The position numbers and the translations under genes are program-made. The notes under the pieces are model-generated. The model saw only the letters and a list, made by a program, of their open reading frames with translations, was not told the origin of the DNA and did not search any database. Below, in pieces: positions 16,495 through 25,155 of a DNA stretch of 34,403 nucleotides. The stretch is from Clostridiaceae bacterium. Lineage in GTDB: Bacteria; Bacillota; Clostridia; Saccharofermentanales; DTU023. The stretch is taken from NCBI GenBank assembly GCA_012800435.1, contig JAAZJH010000001.1, positions 1-34,403 of the forward strand, given 5' to 3'. Numbering within the stretch: the first letter of the stretch is position 1; every line of letters starts with the position of its first letter.

Positions 16495-17304
16495 TTATTC
16501 TGAGAAATCGATCTTGACGGAACCGACGCCTCCTTCAAAGAAAATGTCAGTGTCGCCTTGTCCGAGTTGCGCATCATTTTTTACTTTCTCGTTGTCTACA
16601 TAGATGTCGCCAATTCCCTTTTCAATCTTCAATCTGTAGTCGTTCAGAGAACCGGTCAAATTAATATGACTTGAACCGACACCCATCTTTAACTCGTTTC
16701 TTCCTGTGAGCGTTCCGGAAAACTCAAATTGACCGACGCCCATATTCAAATCTAGATTACAAAACGAACTGTTCTTTATCGTAAGTTGTCCTGCGCCGGT
16801 TTCAATTGAGGCACTGTCACTAGCAGACATGTTTTGGAGAATAGCCTTTCCGGCTCCGAATTTCATATTAATAAATCGTGCCTGCAGATTTTCTACATCG
16901 GTTTTGCCCGCGCCTGTGCGAATGTCGACTTTGTTCCAAAACTTGTTTTCAGGGATATAAAGCTTGATCATAATCTTGCCCATAGCGTTGAAGTTGAATG
17001 CTTTTTTATCTTTAATGAGTAGTGTACTATTATTTTCTTTTACCGTTAAATCCTTATAATTGCTTTCAACCGTGATATTGGAATCCGTAGCTGTCCTTAC
17101 TTCAAGGTTAGCCGCATGAATGTCGATCTCTAAAACACCCATTTCATTTTTAATGACGTATGTTTTGTACTCATCAGTAACACTGGAAGCAGAGCCGGGG
17201 ACAAAACGATATACCATATGCATTATTCCGCTAATAACTCCGATGATCAGAAGGACAGCTAACGCTATAGCAGCGTATTTTACGATATTATGCCAAGTTT
17301 TCAT
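16495..17304 (-). CDS. DUF4097-like membrane-anchored beta-repeat protein (269 aa)
   Basis: The ATG at 17304 overlaps the stop of the upstream gene by ATGA and follows a GGAGGGGTGGA stretch, so it is chosen over the longer frame to 17331. One N-terminal helix (about 10-32) anchors it. The rest is a repetitive beta-strand domain with glycine-rich turns (DIRTGAGKTDV, IETGAGQLTI, LNMGVGQFEF, LKMGVGSSHI, IEKGIGDIYV, FEGGVGSVKI), as in the DUF4097/DUF4098 'putative adhesin' family often found beside envelope-stress genes. Biochemical function unknown; probably an extracytoplasmic sensor or scaffold working with the LiaF-like protein. Confidence 0.85.
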   Translation of the reverse strand: MKTWHNIVKYAAIALAVLLIIGVISGIMHMVYRFVPGSASSVTDEYKTYVIKNEMGVLEIDIHAANLEVRTATDSNITVESNYKDLTVKENNSTLLIKDKKAFNFNAMGKIMIKLYIPENKFWNKVDIRTGAGKTDVENLQARFINMKFGAGKAILQNMSASDSASIETGAGQLTIKNSSFCNLDLNMGVGQFEFSGTLTGRNELKMGVGSSHINLTGSLNDYRLKIEKGIGDIYVDNEKVKNDAQLGQGDTDIFFEGGVGSVKIDFSE

Positions 17305-17993
17305 ATAATATCCACCCCTCCAAAGACACAATTGGCGTCAACATACAATGTTACTGCATTATCCTGCTGATCCTTTTTCATTCTTTTGTCGGAGACACCT
17401 CCGAAAAGAGCGTTAGAATTTACCTTGACTTGTATATAATCCGGCACTTGGATATCTATGCCCGCAAAAACAGCAGAAGCGGTAATGACGCAGTCTTTTT
17501 CTATAAAAGCATTTCTAAGGTCACATGTGATGCTTCCGAATACAGCATCTAATACAGCTCCTTCAAAAACTTGTCCGTTAAAATCAATCTTATGGGACGA
17601 GAAAACGACGCTATCTTTTGCCGTTGCTGTACCATCTGTTTTTAGTTCTTGAATTCTCTTACTCGTTTTTCGATTAAACGAAGAACCGAAAATCATCTTC
17701 AATCCTATCAAAATAATGATAATCGGTATCATTAATTTCCAAAGCAAAGCAAAATCAAGAATGCCTTGAGCAGATAGGAGGAACGCAACTCCGATTACAA
17801 GTCCGATTAAGCTTACAAACTTCCCTTGTCCGCTGAATAATCCGATGGCGGACGGGATGATGATAAATAATGACCACCACCCGTTAAAAAAAATGTTGAT
17901 GTCTGTAAGACCCAGCGCGTTTAACGCAAAGATAGCACCGATAACCACTAGTGCTAAGCCCCACAAAATTCGACTGATATTCATATTTTTCAT
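17301..17993 (-). CDS. LiaF-like envelope-stress membrane protein (230 aa)
   Basis: Four hydrophobic helices in the N-terminal half (ILWGLALVVIGAIFALNALG through LLWKLMIPIIIILIGLKMIF) match the LiaF/DUF5668 transmembrane region. The soluble C-terminal half (AVLDAVFGSITCDLRNA, VFAGIDIQVP, NALFGGVSDKR, NCVFGGVDI) matches the LiaF C-terminal domain. In Bacillus LiaF restrains the LiaRS two-component system that senses cell-wall damage. No LiaRS-like kinase or regulator is adjacent. The ATG at 17993 has GAGAAGGA 7 nt upstream and is preferred over the TTG at 18014. Overlaps the next gene by ATGA. Confidence 0.85.
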   Translation of the reverse strand: MKNMNISRILWGLALVVIGAIFALNALGLTDINIFFNGWWSLFIIIPSAIGLFSGQGKFVSLIGLVIGVAFLLSAQGILDFALLWKLMIPIIIILIGLKMIFGSSFNRKTSKRIQELKTDGTATAKDSVVFSSHKIDFNGQVFEGAVLDAVFGSITCDLRNAFIEKDCVITASAVFAGIDIQVPDYIQVKVNSNALFGGVSDKRMKKDQQDNAVTLYVDANCVFGGVDII

Positions 17994-18400
17994 AATCTGA
18001 TCCTTCTCGTTCAAAAACGTATTAACTTATCACCTCTAGACAACGTATAATCGCTTTCGCAATCTTTATACAGAGACATGGCCGCCTTCTTGCTTAGGAA
18101 TATCGTTTTTTGGATGAAATCCAAGATGGAAAAGGAAGCAGGTCTCTTAAAAATTGTACATCTGGATGAGTACGCGATAAAGAATAAATTGTGAATGAAC
18201 TTATTCGTGGGAGAGCTGAAGAAATTGTGCGAAAGATCCTTGACGGCATCGTCTTTTACAAAATGCTTACGTATGAAAGACGCTCACCTTACATATAGGA
18301 TAGACACTCTAAAAGGTAAATAAGGCAATCAGTTTTTCCGGTTGATGAGCAAATTGGTACTCTAGAACTAAAAGACGATCACTTCTACATATTGCAGGAA
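17994..18400. other. Intergenic region, possible gene remnants
   Basis: About 407 bp without a supported gene. On the plus strand two consecutive short open stretches have protein-like composition. One is MAAFLLRNIVFWMKSK and onward from 18078, 38 codons. The other starts at GTG 18191 and includes NELIRGRAEEIVRKILDG, ending in TAG near 18298. Neither has a clear ribosome site and their frames differ, so they may be the decayed end of a lost gene. The upstream sequence of the LiaF-like gene also lies here; no convincing promoter pair was identified. Confidence 0.3.
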
Positions 18401-19999
18401 TTAACGAATTTGATTGATGACAATGATGTCGTCCTGTTTTATTTGAACATCACCGGTGGGGATAATGATATTGCCTGAACGCTCCAGAAGTATAATGCGT
18501 TCGTTTTTGCGCAGTTTGATATCGCGAATATATTTATTATCAAATCGATCATCTTTCTTAACGACACGTTCCCGAAGTGAGAAATTGCCGAGTTTTTCCT
18601 TGTAATGAAGAGCACTGAGAATAAGACTGTCATTCAGCTCTATAACGGTTTGACCGTCCGGAATAAACTGCTCATCGTCACGCTCGACAATAGTTACACG
18701 TATGTCTTGGGGCAGGAAAACATCTTTCAGAGCCTTGCCGATCCAGGGATGCCCCTCACAGATTTCCGTTGCTACAAACTGGACATTTTTCTCATCTTCA
18801 TAGTCGGTAAATGTTTTCATGACGTCGCCATGCGGATCATACATGTTTGTCCGAATAGCAACCGTCGGCAACAAACCGCCTTGCAGGGCCAACGATAACA
18901 AGACAATTGTAAAGATGATGTGGAAGAGGTCGTAATGCAACTCAACACTGCTCACGGCCACAATAGAGAAAACGATACTTGCCGCTCCGCGAATGCCGGC
19001 CCAGGAAACAACGATTTTTTGCTGCAGCGATGAATTCGGCATAAACGCCATCAATCCGAAAACGCTGACCGGTCTTGAGATTAAGGTCATAAAGACCATG
19101 ATGGCGAGTGCTATAGGAAAAACGTTGATGATGCTCCTCACATCTGAAAGAAGACCAAGAATGAAGAAAATAGTAATTTGGGCGAGCATGTTGATTCCCT
19201 CGAAAAAAGCGACGAGATCTCGCTTCGATTTGAAATCCTGATTGCCCAAAACAATCCCGATAATGTAAACACTGAGGTAACCGTTCCCGCTAAGCAGTTC
19301 TGCCAGAGCGTAACCTAACAGAGCAATCGCAATCGTAAAGACCTCATTGCCGCCGCCTTTAAAAAAGATATTTTTCCGAATAAAGAAAACAAGGGCAATC
19401 GAAATGACAGCTCCGATGACTACTCCTACGCTTACCTGCAAGAAAAGTGTTAAGAAAGCTTGCCCGGGACTGATTCCCTCTACGAGCAATGCAAGACAAA
19501 CAATGGTCAGGATATAGGAGAAAGGGTCGTTGGAGCCCGATTCCATCTCCAAGAGAGAGTCCGTACCGTCTTTAAGAGACAGCTTGCGTCGCCTAAGAAT
19601 CGAAAAGACGGAAGCTGCATCGGTCGATCCAATCACGCTGCCCAGCAGGAGTGATTCAACAAGTGGAAAACCGATAACAAAATGAACAAATATTCCAGTG
19701 AAGACCGCGGTAAGAAAAACACCGAATGAAGCCAAAATAAGCGCCTTTCCGGCAACTGGTTTCGCGGCGCGCCAACTCGTTCCGAATCCTCCATAAAACA
19801 TGATGAAAATAAGCGCAATTGAACAGACTTTGTTGGCGACTTCAAAAGCATTAGGGGGCATCATAAGCGGTGTGCTGCCAACCACCATGCCAAAGGCGAT
19901 AAAAAATAAAAGCATCGGAATACCCGATTTGTCCGATGCAACACTCAACAGCACGCTCATCATCACGATGGCAGCAATAATAATCAAAACATTAGTCAT
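18401..19999 (-). CDS. CPA1-type monovalent cation/proton antiporter with C-terminal TrkA_C domain (532 aa)
   Basis: About 12-13 TM helices span residues 1-395, with motifs of the NhaP/CvrA group: SVIGSTDAASVFSILRRRKL, ESGSNDPFSYILT with the conserved Asn-Asp pair, SGNGYLSVYIIGIVLGN, and WAGIRGAASIVFS. A cytoplasmic TrkA_C (RCK_C)-like domain follows (HPWIGKALKDVFLPQDIRVTI, then IPDGQTVIELNDSLIL). A second partial copy-like segment closes the protein (NKYIRDIKLRKNERIILLER, then IIPTGDVQIKQDDIIVI). It should exchange K+ or Na+ for H+ across the cytoplasmic membrane, with the C-terminal domain gating on ligand. Start: ATG 19999 has no close ribosome site, but its A is the last base of the stop of a short upstream ORF (TGATG). 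The in-frame GTG at 20002 is the alternative. Confidence 0.92.
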   Translation of the reverse strand: MTNVLIIIAAIVMMSVLLSVASDKSGIPMLLFFIAFGMVVGSTPLMMPPNAFEVANKVCSIALIFIMFYGGFGTSWRAAKPVAGKALILASFGVFLTAVFTGIFVHFVIGFPLVESLLLGSVIGSTDAASVFSILRRRKLSLKDGTDSLLEMESGSNDPFSYILTIVCLALLVEGISPGQAFLTLFLQVSVGVVIGAVISIALVFFIRKNIFFKGGGNEVFTIAIALLGYALAELLSGNGYLSVYIIGIVLGNQDFKSKRDLVAFFEGINMLAQITIFFILGLLSDVRSIINVFPIALAIMVFMTLISRPVSVFGLMAFMPNSSLQQKIVVSWAGIRGAASIVFSIVAVSSVELHYDLFHIIFTIVLLSLALQGGLLPTVAIRTNMYDPHGDVMKTFTDYEDEKNVQFVATEICEGHPWIGKALKDVFLPQDIRVTIVERDDEQFIPDGQTVIELNDSLILSALHYKEKLGNFSLRERVVKKDDRFDNKYIRDIKLRKNERIILLERSGNIIIPTGDVQIKQDDIIVINQIR

Positions 20000-20031
20000 C
20001 ACGCTGCGTCTTCTCTCATGCTGAAACTCAT
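19999..20031 (-). CDS. Ten-codon upstream ORF, translationally coupled to the antiporter (leader peptide candidate)
   Basis: ATG 20031 lies 7 nt after a good GGAG site (within TAGGAGAG, 20037-20044). It encodes MSFSMREDAA and ends in TGA at 20001-19999, overlapping the antiporter ATG as TGATG. The antiporter itself lacks a near Shine-Dalgarno. This layout suggests translation of the antiporter by re-initiation. Confidence 0.45.
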   Translation of the reverse strand: MSFSMREDAA

Positions 20032-20081
20032 TTCTACTCTCCTACCAACTATAAACCTTGTTGATGGCGGTCGACTATGGT

Positions 20082-20783
20082 TTAACCGCCGAGATACGCT
20101 TTCTTTAACCGTTCATCGTTTAGAAGATCGGCACAGCTTCCTGTTGTTACGATCGAGCCCGTTTCCAGAACGTAGCCGCGATCTGCAATAGAAAGTGCCA
20201 TCTGCGCGTTTTGTTCGACGAGCAGGATGGTTGTGCCTGCCTCGTTTAGTTCGACGATCAGGTCGAAGATTTGTTCAACCAGAATCGGCGCAAGTCCCAT
20301 CGACGGTTCGTCGAGCATAAGTAGCGATGGTTTTGCCATCATCGCGCGTCCCATGGCCAGCATCTGCTGTTCACCGCCTGAAAGCGAGGCGGCCAGTTGA
20401 TTGCGGCGTTCTTCAAGGATGGGAAAGCGTTGGTAGACATCAGCCATATCAGCTTCGATGTCATTCTCATCACGTGTATACGCACCCATTTCAAGGTTTT
20501 CTTTCACACTCATCTGCAAGAAGAGTCGGCGTCCTTCGGGACAATGTGCCAGTCGTTTGCGTACGATTTTGTGTGGGCTTAGATTGACAATGCTTTCACC
20601 GAGAAACTCGATTGTACCTACAGCAGGGCGTATCAAGCCGGATATTGTTTTTAATATTGTAGATTTGCCGGCGCCATTTGCACCGATCAAAGTGACGATT
20701 TCGCCCTCATTAACATAAAAGCTGACGTCCTTGATGGCGTGTATATTGCCGTAAAAGACGTGAATGCTGTTCACTTTTAGCAT
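20082..20783 (-). CDS. livF: Branched-chain amino-acid type ABC transporter ATPase LivF (233 aa)
   Basis: Full-length LivF: Walker A GANGAGKST (near 34-42), Q-loop region LAHCPEGRRLFLQMSVKENLEMGAY (the EGRR-LF pattern is diagnostic for LivF), signature LSGGEQQML, Walker B LLMLDEPSMGLAP, and LVEQNA in place of the more usual switch His, which is standard for LivF. It ends with KKAYLGG as family members do. The start ATG overlaps the end of the livG frame by 7 bases. With LivG it powers the permeases LivH and LivM. Confidence 0.95.
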   Translation of the reverse strand: MLKVNSIHVFYGNIHAIKDVSFYVNEGEIVTLIGANGAGKSTILKTISGLIRPAVGTIEFLGESIVNLSPHKIVRKRLAHCPEGRRLFLQMSVKENLEMGAYTRDENDIEADMADVYQRFPILEERRNQLAASLSGGEQQMLAMGRAMMAKPSLLMLDEPSMGLAPILVEQIFDLIVELNEAGTTILLVEQNAQMALSIADRGYVLETGSIVTTGSCADLLNDERLKKAYLGG

Positions 20784-21634
20784 GGCAGCCTACCATTCTT
20801 TTTGCCAAGGTACGCTTCAATCACGAGCGGGTTTGATTGAATCTCTTCCGGTGTGCCTTTAGCGATTATTTTGCCGTAATTGAGTACCGCAATGCCTTCA
20901 CAGATGCCCATGACTAGACGCATGTCGTGCTCAATTAACATGATAGCGATCTGAAATTGGTCGCGAATTTTCTCGATGTTGCTCATCAATTCTTCTGTTT
21001 CGGAAGGATTCATGCCGGCAGCAGGTTCATCCAACAAGAGCAGCTTTGGATTGGTAGCCAGCGCGCGAATAAATTCGAGGCGGCGCTGTGCACCGTATGG
21101 CAACGACCCGGCGCGGTGAGAAGCAAGATGGGTCATATCGAAGATGTCGAGCAGTTCCATTGCGCGTTCTCTGGAACGGCGCTCGGATGAAAAGAAAACA
21201 GGCAAACGAAAAATGCCACTTGCCATGCTGTATTTAAATTGGTTATGTAAGCCGATTTTGACGTTGTCTTCAACGGACAGAGAGGGGAAAAGTCGAATAT
21301 TTTGAAAAGTCCGCGCAATGCCAGCCCGATTAATTTGCACAGTGTTCATGTTAGCCGTGTCTTTGCCGTCCAGTAAAATTGCGCCGCTCGTAGGTTTGTA
21401 GACTTTTGTAAGCAAGTTGAAAATGGTTGTTTTTCCGGCACCGTTTGGACCTATTAAACCGCAGATTTCGGTACGGCCGACGGCAATATTAAAATCCTCT
21501 ACGGCCACGAGACCGCCGAAATTGATGCCAAGTCGATGGACTTCGAGAATCGGTTTTTGTGCCTTGTCTCGCTCGGGAATTATGGATTGACTCGGCAACG
21601 GCACCATTCTTGTCTTTTTTGCCGTCCTATTCAT
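20777..21634 (-). CDS. livG: Branched-chain amino-acid type ABC transporter ATPase LivG (285 aa)
   Basis: Walker A GPNGAGKTT, the LivG-specific GIARTFQNIRLFPSLSVEDNV, signature LPYGAQRRLEFIRALA (the common form is LPYGQQRRLE), Walker B LLLLDEPAAGMNP, and LIEHD. It ends IEAYLGKK, typical of LivG. The ATG at 21634 has AAGGAG 7 nt upstream and overlaps the livM stop by ATGA. About 28 extra residues precede the usual start of the domain (ILEVHRLGINFGG). Confidence 0.95.
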   Translation of the reverse strand: MNRTAKKTRMVPLPSQSIIPERDKAQKPILEVHRLGINFGGLVAVEDFNIAVGRTEICGLIGPNGAGKTTIFNLLTKVYKPTSGAILLDGKDTANMNTVQINRAGIARTFQNIRLFPSLSVEDNVKIGLHNQFKYSMASGIFRLPVFFSSERRSRERAMELLDIFDMTHLASHRAGSLPYGAQRRLEFIRALATNPKLLLLDEPAAGMNPSETEELMSNIEKIRDQFQIAIMLIEHDMRLVMGICEGIAVLNYGKIIAKGTPEEIQSNPLVIEAYLGKKNGRLPC

Positions 21635-22704
21635 GCGTCGTCTCCTTCCTCGACGGTTGACAGATTATTATTTCTTCGTCTGATGCCTATTATTTGGAGG
21701 AGGCGTTGAAGCGGCGTGTTATTCCTGATCAACATGACCAAGATCAATATGATAGCGTAAACAAGCATACGCACTTCATTGAAGGCACGCAATACTTCAG
21801 GCAAAACGGTCAAAACGGTTGCCGCGATGATGGATCCGCGGATATTGCCCATCCGGCCTAAAACGACAAAAACAAGAATAAGGATAGAGGTGTTAAAGTC
21901 AAATTTGCGAGCGACAACAGTTGAGTAATTGAGTGCGTACAAGGCACCTGCTGCGCCGGCAAGTGTTGCTGAGGTAACAAAAGCCATCATTCGGTAGCGC
22001 CAAGTAGAAATACCGACTGACTCAGCTGCGATTTTGTCATCTCTGACTGCTTTAATCGCGCGACCTGCTCTGCTATTGATCAGATTCAGTACTATAAACA
22101 GAGTGATCAAGATGAGGATGAAACCGGCAGTGAACGAAGACAGTTTTGTAATACCGACTGCTCCCATGGGTCCATTCAAGATAACCTTGCCGCCTTCATC
22201 AAGCCGAAGCGCACTTGTGTTTTTCATGCTGACTCGGATGCCGTTTGTGTCGTAACCGATATAAATGACGTTGATCACATTCTTGATGATCTCACCGAAA
22301 GCAAGAGTAACAATTGCAAGGTAATCACCTTGCAGTCGCATAACGGGGATGCCGATAAGAAAGCCGAAGATACCGGCGATTATAGCGCCTATAAGCATAG
22401 CCAGTGCGAGTCGCAGCCAAGACATGGGTATCGCGTTGGTCAATAATGTGGCCGTAATGACGCCGCTGAAAGCGCCTACACTCATAAAACCTGCGTGGCC
22501 GAGGCTCAATTCACCGAGTACGCCAACGGTCAGATTTAAGGAAACCGCCATGACAATGTAGGCCGTAATCGGGACGAGCTGACCCTGTAGGGCAGAGGAG
22601 ATGTTTCCGCTGGCAATTAAGATGCGGATGACAATATAAGCGAAGATAACAAGGCCATACGTTAGCCAGTTGTCAACTTTAGATTGTAAATGTAAACGTC
22701 TCAT
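21631..22704 (-). CDS. livM: Branched-chain amino-acid type ABC transporter permease LivM (357 aa)
   Basis: Polytopic protein with family motifs SLNLTVGVLGELSLGHAGFMSVGAF (the G-x-LSLGHA-F pattern of LivM), RLQGDYLAIVTLAFGEIIKNV and the EAA-like cytoplasmic loop GRAIKAVRDDKIAAESVGI. GRMGNIRGSIIAATVLTVLPEVLR follows near the end. Forms the channel with LivH, whose gene ends 2 bp upstream. The C-terminal tail RRRNNNLSTVEEGDDA is hydrophilic. Confidence 0.95.
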   Translation of the reverse strand: MRRLHLQSKVDNWLTYGLVIFAYIVIRILIASGNISSALQGQLVPITAYIVMAVSLNLTVGVLGELSLGHAGFMSVGAFSGVITATLLTNAIPMSWLRLALAMLIGAIIAGIFGFLIGIPVMRLQGDYLAIVTLAFGEIIKNVINVIYIGYDTNGIRVSMKNTSALRLDEGGKVILNGPMGAVGITKLSSFTAGFILILITLFIVLNLINSRAGRAIKAVRDDKIAAESVGISTWRYRMMAFVTSATLAGAAGALYALNYSTVVARKFDFNTSILILVFVVLGRMGNIRGSIIAATVLTVLPEVLRAFNEVRMLVYAIILILVMLIRNNTPLQRLLQIIGIRRRNNNLSTVEEGDDA

Positions 22705-22706
22705 GG

Positions 22707-23588
22707 CTACACCTTGACCAATACTTTTTTTCCGAGCAGACCGGTCGGTTTAACGAGCAAGATAATGATCAACACGGCGAACACGATCGCATCGGATAAC
22801 TGCGTCGAGATGTAGGCCTTGCCGAGTATTTCGATAATGCCGAGCAAGATGCCGCCGAGGAACGCGCCGGGAATAGAACCGATGCCTCCGAAGACAGCGG
22901 CAGTGAAAGCCTTGATGCCGGGCATAGCACCTGTTGTGGGCATGAGGATTGGATAAGCGGAACAGAGCAAGACACCGGCTACAGCGGCAAGAGCGCTGCC
23001 GATAGCGAAGGTAACGGAGATCGTCTTATTGACACTGATTCCCATAAGTTGTGCGACGTCTTTGTCTTCAGAGACAGCGCGCATGGCCTTGCCGATTTTT
23101 GTTTTGTTGACGATAGTATTCAAAGTCACAATAATAATAGCGCAGGCAACAATCGTGACGATTGTCGTGCCCGAGATAATCAGCTGGCCGTCAAAGAGAC
23201 GCAGTGAATCGAAGGGAACGACCGAAGAAAAACTTTTCGGATTGGGTGTCCAAATTAGCAGTGCCGCGTTTTGCAGAAAATAGCTAACACCAATCGCTGT
23301 AATGAGGACTGCCAGGGACGGTGCCGACCGAAGCGGTTTGTAAGCGAGTTGCTCAATGAGAATGCCGAGCACCGTACAAACGCCCATCGCGAATAAGACG
23401 GAAGAAAAAGGCGACCAACCGAAATGGGTCGTTGCCATAAATGACATGTAGCCGCCAACCATGATGACATCGCCATGGGCAAAATTTAGCATCTTGGCGA
23501 TACCGTAAACCATCGTATAACCGAGGGCAATGATCGCGTAGATGCTGCCAAGGCTTATGCCTGAAATTAGATAGGATAAAAAAGTCAT
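22707..23588 (-). CDS. livH: Branched-chain amino-acid type ABC transporter permease LivH (293 aa)
   Basis: Polytopic permease with LivH signature GSIYAIIALGYTMVYGIAKMLNFAHGDVIMVGGY, the loop GKAMRAVSEDKDVAQLMGI and MPGIKAFTAAVFGGIGSIPGAFLGG. The ATG at 23588 is preferred over the GTG at 23594 because AGGA lies 9 nt before the ATG but only about 3 before the GTG. Preceded by a terminator-like hairpin that probably lowers its expression relative to the receptor gene. Confidence 0.95.
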   Translation of the reverse strand: MTFLSYLISGISLGSIYAIIALGYTMVYGIAKMLNFAHGDVIMVGGYMSFMATTHFGWSPFSSVLFAMGVCTVLGILIEQLAYKPLRSAPSLAVLITAIGVSYFLQNAALLIWTPNPKSFSSVVPFDSLRLFDGQLIISGTTIVTIVACAIIIVTLNTIVNKTKIGKAMRAVSEDKDVAQLMGISVNKTISVTFAIGSALAAVAGVLLCSAYPILMPTTGAMPGIKAFTAAVFGGIGSIPGAFLGGILLGIIEILGKAYISTQLSDAIVFAVLIIILLVKPTGLLGKKVLVKV

Positions 23589-23610
23589 AAACACATATCC
23601 TAATGTGCAA

Positions 23611-23647
23611 AAACAGCGTCAGAAAGGTGTTGCCACCTTTCCGACGC
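23611..23647 (-). terminator. Rho-independent terminator or attenuator between livJ and livH
   Basis: GCGTCAGAAAGGTG (23616-23629) pairs with CACCTTTCCGACGC (23634-23647) over 14 bp with one mismatch (which forms a G-T pair in one strand) around a 4-nt loop. In the minus (transcript) direction it is followed by TGTTTTTGC. Partial read-through would give excess receptor over permease. Confidence 0.8.
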
Positions 23648-23673
23648 AAGTGTTACTGAGCATATCGGATCAA

Positions 23674-24924
23674 TTAATCCATACCGACGTAGACACCGTT
23701 CTCGATAACCATGCCCTTCGGTGACTTCGCGACTTCACCTAACTTTGACCAAGTCATATTTTCGCCGGTCAGACCATTGAATACGAAATCGCCGCCACTG
23801 AAGATATCGATAAGTAACTCGCACAAATCGCTGGGCGATGTTTCTGCCGTGACATCGCTATCTTTAAGCGCTTCATAGATAGCGTAGACAGAGTCATAGC
23901 CATCGGCAGCAAACTGGTTAGGCACTTCGCCGTAAAGTTCGCTATATTTTTCGACAAAGGCCACTGTTAGATCATCTGTCGCATCAGCAGCAAATGGGGT
24001 CAAGAGCATTACACCTTCTGCCAGCGTAGTGTCAAAGTTTTTCATTGTCAAGATGCCGTCCATACCGTCAACGCCGAAGAATTCCGGCTCGTAGCCCATC
24101 GCATTGGCCTGTGACAAAATGAGCGAGGCGGGCTGGTAATAGATCGGCAGAAAAACTAAATCAGCTCCGGCATTCTGCGCTTCCGTCAATTGAACGGAGA
24201 AGTCGTTTGCCGTATCATCTGTGAACGTTGTGATGCTAACGATTTCAAGGTTTTTGGTCTCAGCTTCGCTGACAAATTTCTCATAAATACCTGTCGAATA
24301 CGCACAGCCATTGTTGTAAATAACGGCAATTTTTGTACCAAGACCTTTATCCTGAATGTATTGCGCTGAAGCAATGCCTTGGTTCGGATCGCTAAAACAC
24401 ATCTGGTAGACGTTGTCCTTGCCCTCAATTACGGCCGGTGACGAAGCAGACGGTGTCAGCGCAAAGATGCGGTCGTTGTAAACTTCCGTAGACACTGCAA
24501 TTCCGGGCGTGGTGGTGACGGTGCCAACCAATATTTGCATTCCCCAGTCTTTCAAGACATTGTAAGCGTTGACTGATTTTTCCGCGTCATGCTCATCGTC
24601 TTGGAAGTTCAGTTCGAACTGCATTCCGCCCAGAGCATTAATCTCATCGACGGCAATCTTAGCGCCGTTGGCTACGGCAACTCCATATACAGCCGCGCCG
24701 CCGGTAAGAGGTCCGATGCCGCCCAGTTTAATCGGTGCATTGTTAGTAGAAGTTCCAGGTTCTGTTTCTGTTTGTTGACCACCAGATGGTTCAGTTTTCG
24801 ATTCTGACGGCGCTGCTGATTCGGCAGTGTCCGTCGGTTTTGCGGTGTTGCCGGCACACCCTGTCAGCAAGGCCAGACAGAGCATCAGAGCAACCACAAA
24901 AGTAAAATAAGATTTGCGTTTCAT
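23674..24924 (-). CDS. livJ: Substrate-binding lipoprotein of the Liv-type ABC transporter (416 aa)
   Basis: ATG 24924 follows GAGGAG by 7 nt; the longer frame from GTG 24939 would place the start inside that site. Lipoprotein signal with Cys23 (LALLTGC), then a Ser/Thr/Glu/Pro-rich tether to about 55. The periplasmic-binding-type fold (Peripla_BP_6) starts at IKLGGIGPLTGGAAVYGVAV, with DEINALGGMQFELNFQDDEHDAEK and NVLKDWGMQILVGTVTTTPG, then VFALTPSASSPAV-type and FFGVDGMDGILTM segments. It captures the ligand outside the membrane; branched-chain amino acids are the default guess, but this family also serves amides, urea and other amino acids. The symbol is by analogy. Confidence 0.93.
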   Translation of the reverse strand: MKRKSYFTFVVALMLCLALLTGCAGNTAKPTDTAESAAPSESKTEPSGGQQTETEPGTSTNNAPIKLGGIGPLTGGAAVYGVAVANGAKIAVDEINALGGMQFELNFQDDEHDAEKSVNAYNVLKDWGMQILVGTVTTTPGIAVSTEVYNDRIFALTPSASSPAVIEGKDNVYQMCFSDPNQGIASAQYIQDKGLGTKIAVIYNNGCAYSTGIYEKFVSEAETKNLEIVSITTFTDDTANDFSVQLTEAQNAGADLVFLPIYYQPASLILSQANAMGYEPEFFGVDGMDGILTMKNFDTTLAEGVMLLTPFAADATDDLTVAFVEKYSELYGEVPNQFAADGYDSVYAIYEALKDSDVTAETSPSDLCELLIDIFSGGDFVFNGLTGENMTWSKLGEVAKSPKGMVIENGVYVGMD

Positions 24925-24989
24925 GTGTTTTCTCCTCACTGTAGATCAGAATAATCCTGAATACAATTAAATATGCACGTATTCTGAAG

Positions 24990-25017
24990 ATTATACGAGG
25001 AAAAGTCAATCTGTCGA
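24990..25017 (-). promoter_or_regulatory. Candidate promoter of the liv operon
   Basis: On the minus strand a -35 TCGACA (25012-25017, five of six to TTGACA) is separated by 16 nt from a consensus TATAAT (24990-24995). The leader before the livJ ATG would be about 60 nt. Confidence 0.5.
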
Positions 25018-25124
25018 CTGACTGAAACTATTGACCTAATTGGCTCGTTTCATTGTTGAATTGGCAAAAAAAAGCATTTTAACACTTGCCATACGCGCTT
25101 TTAATGGATTAGAGTGTGGTTAAT

Positions 25125-25130
25125 TATAAT
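25125..25130 (+). promoter_or_regulatory. Candidate -10 box of the pyrophosphatase gene
   Basis: A perfect TATAAT lies 25 bp before the start codon. The -35 region is poor (TTTAAT or TAATGG at about the right distance), so this would be a weak or activated promoter. Confidence 0.3.
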
Positions 25131-25155
25131 ATGCATGACTGCATTTTAGAAGGGA

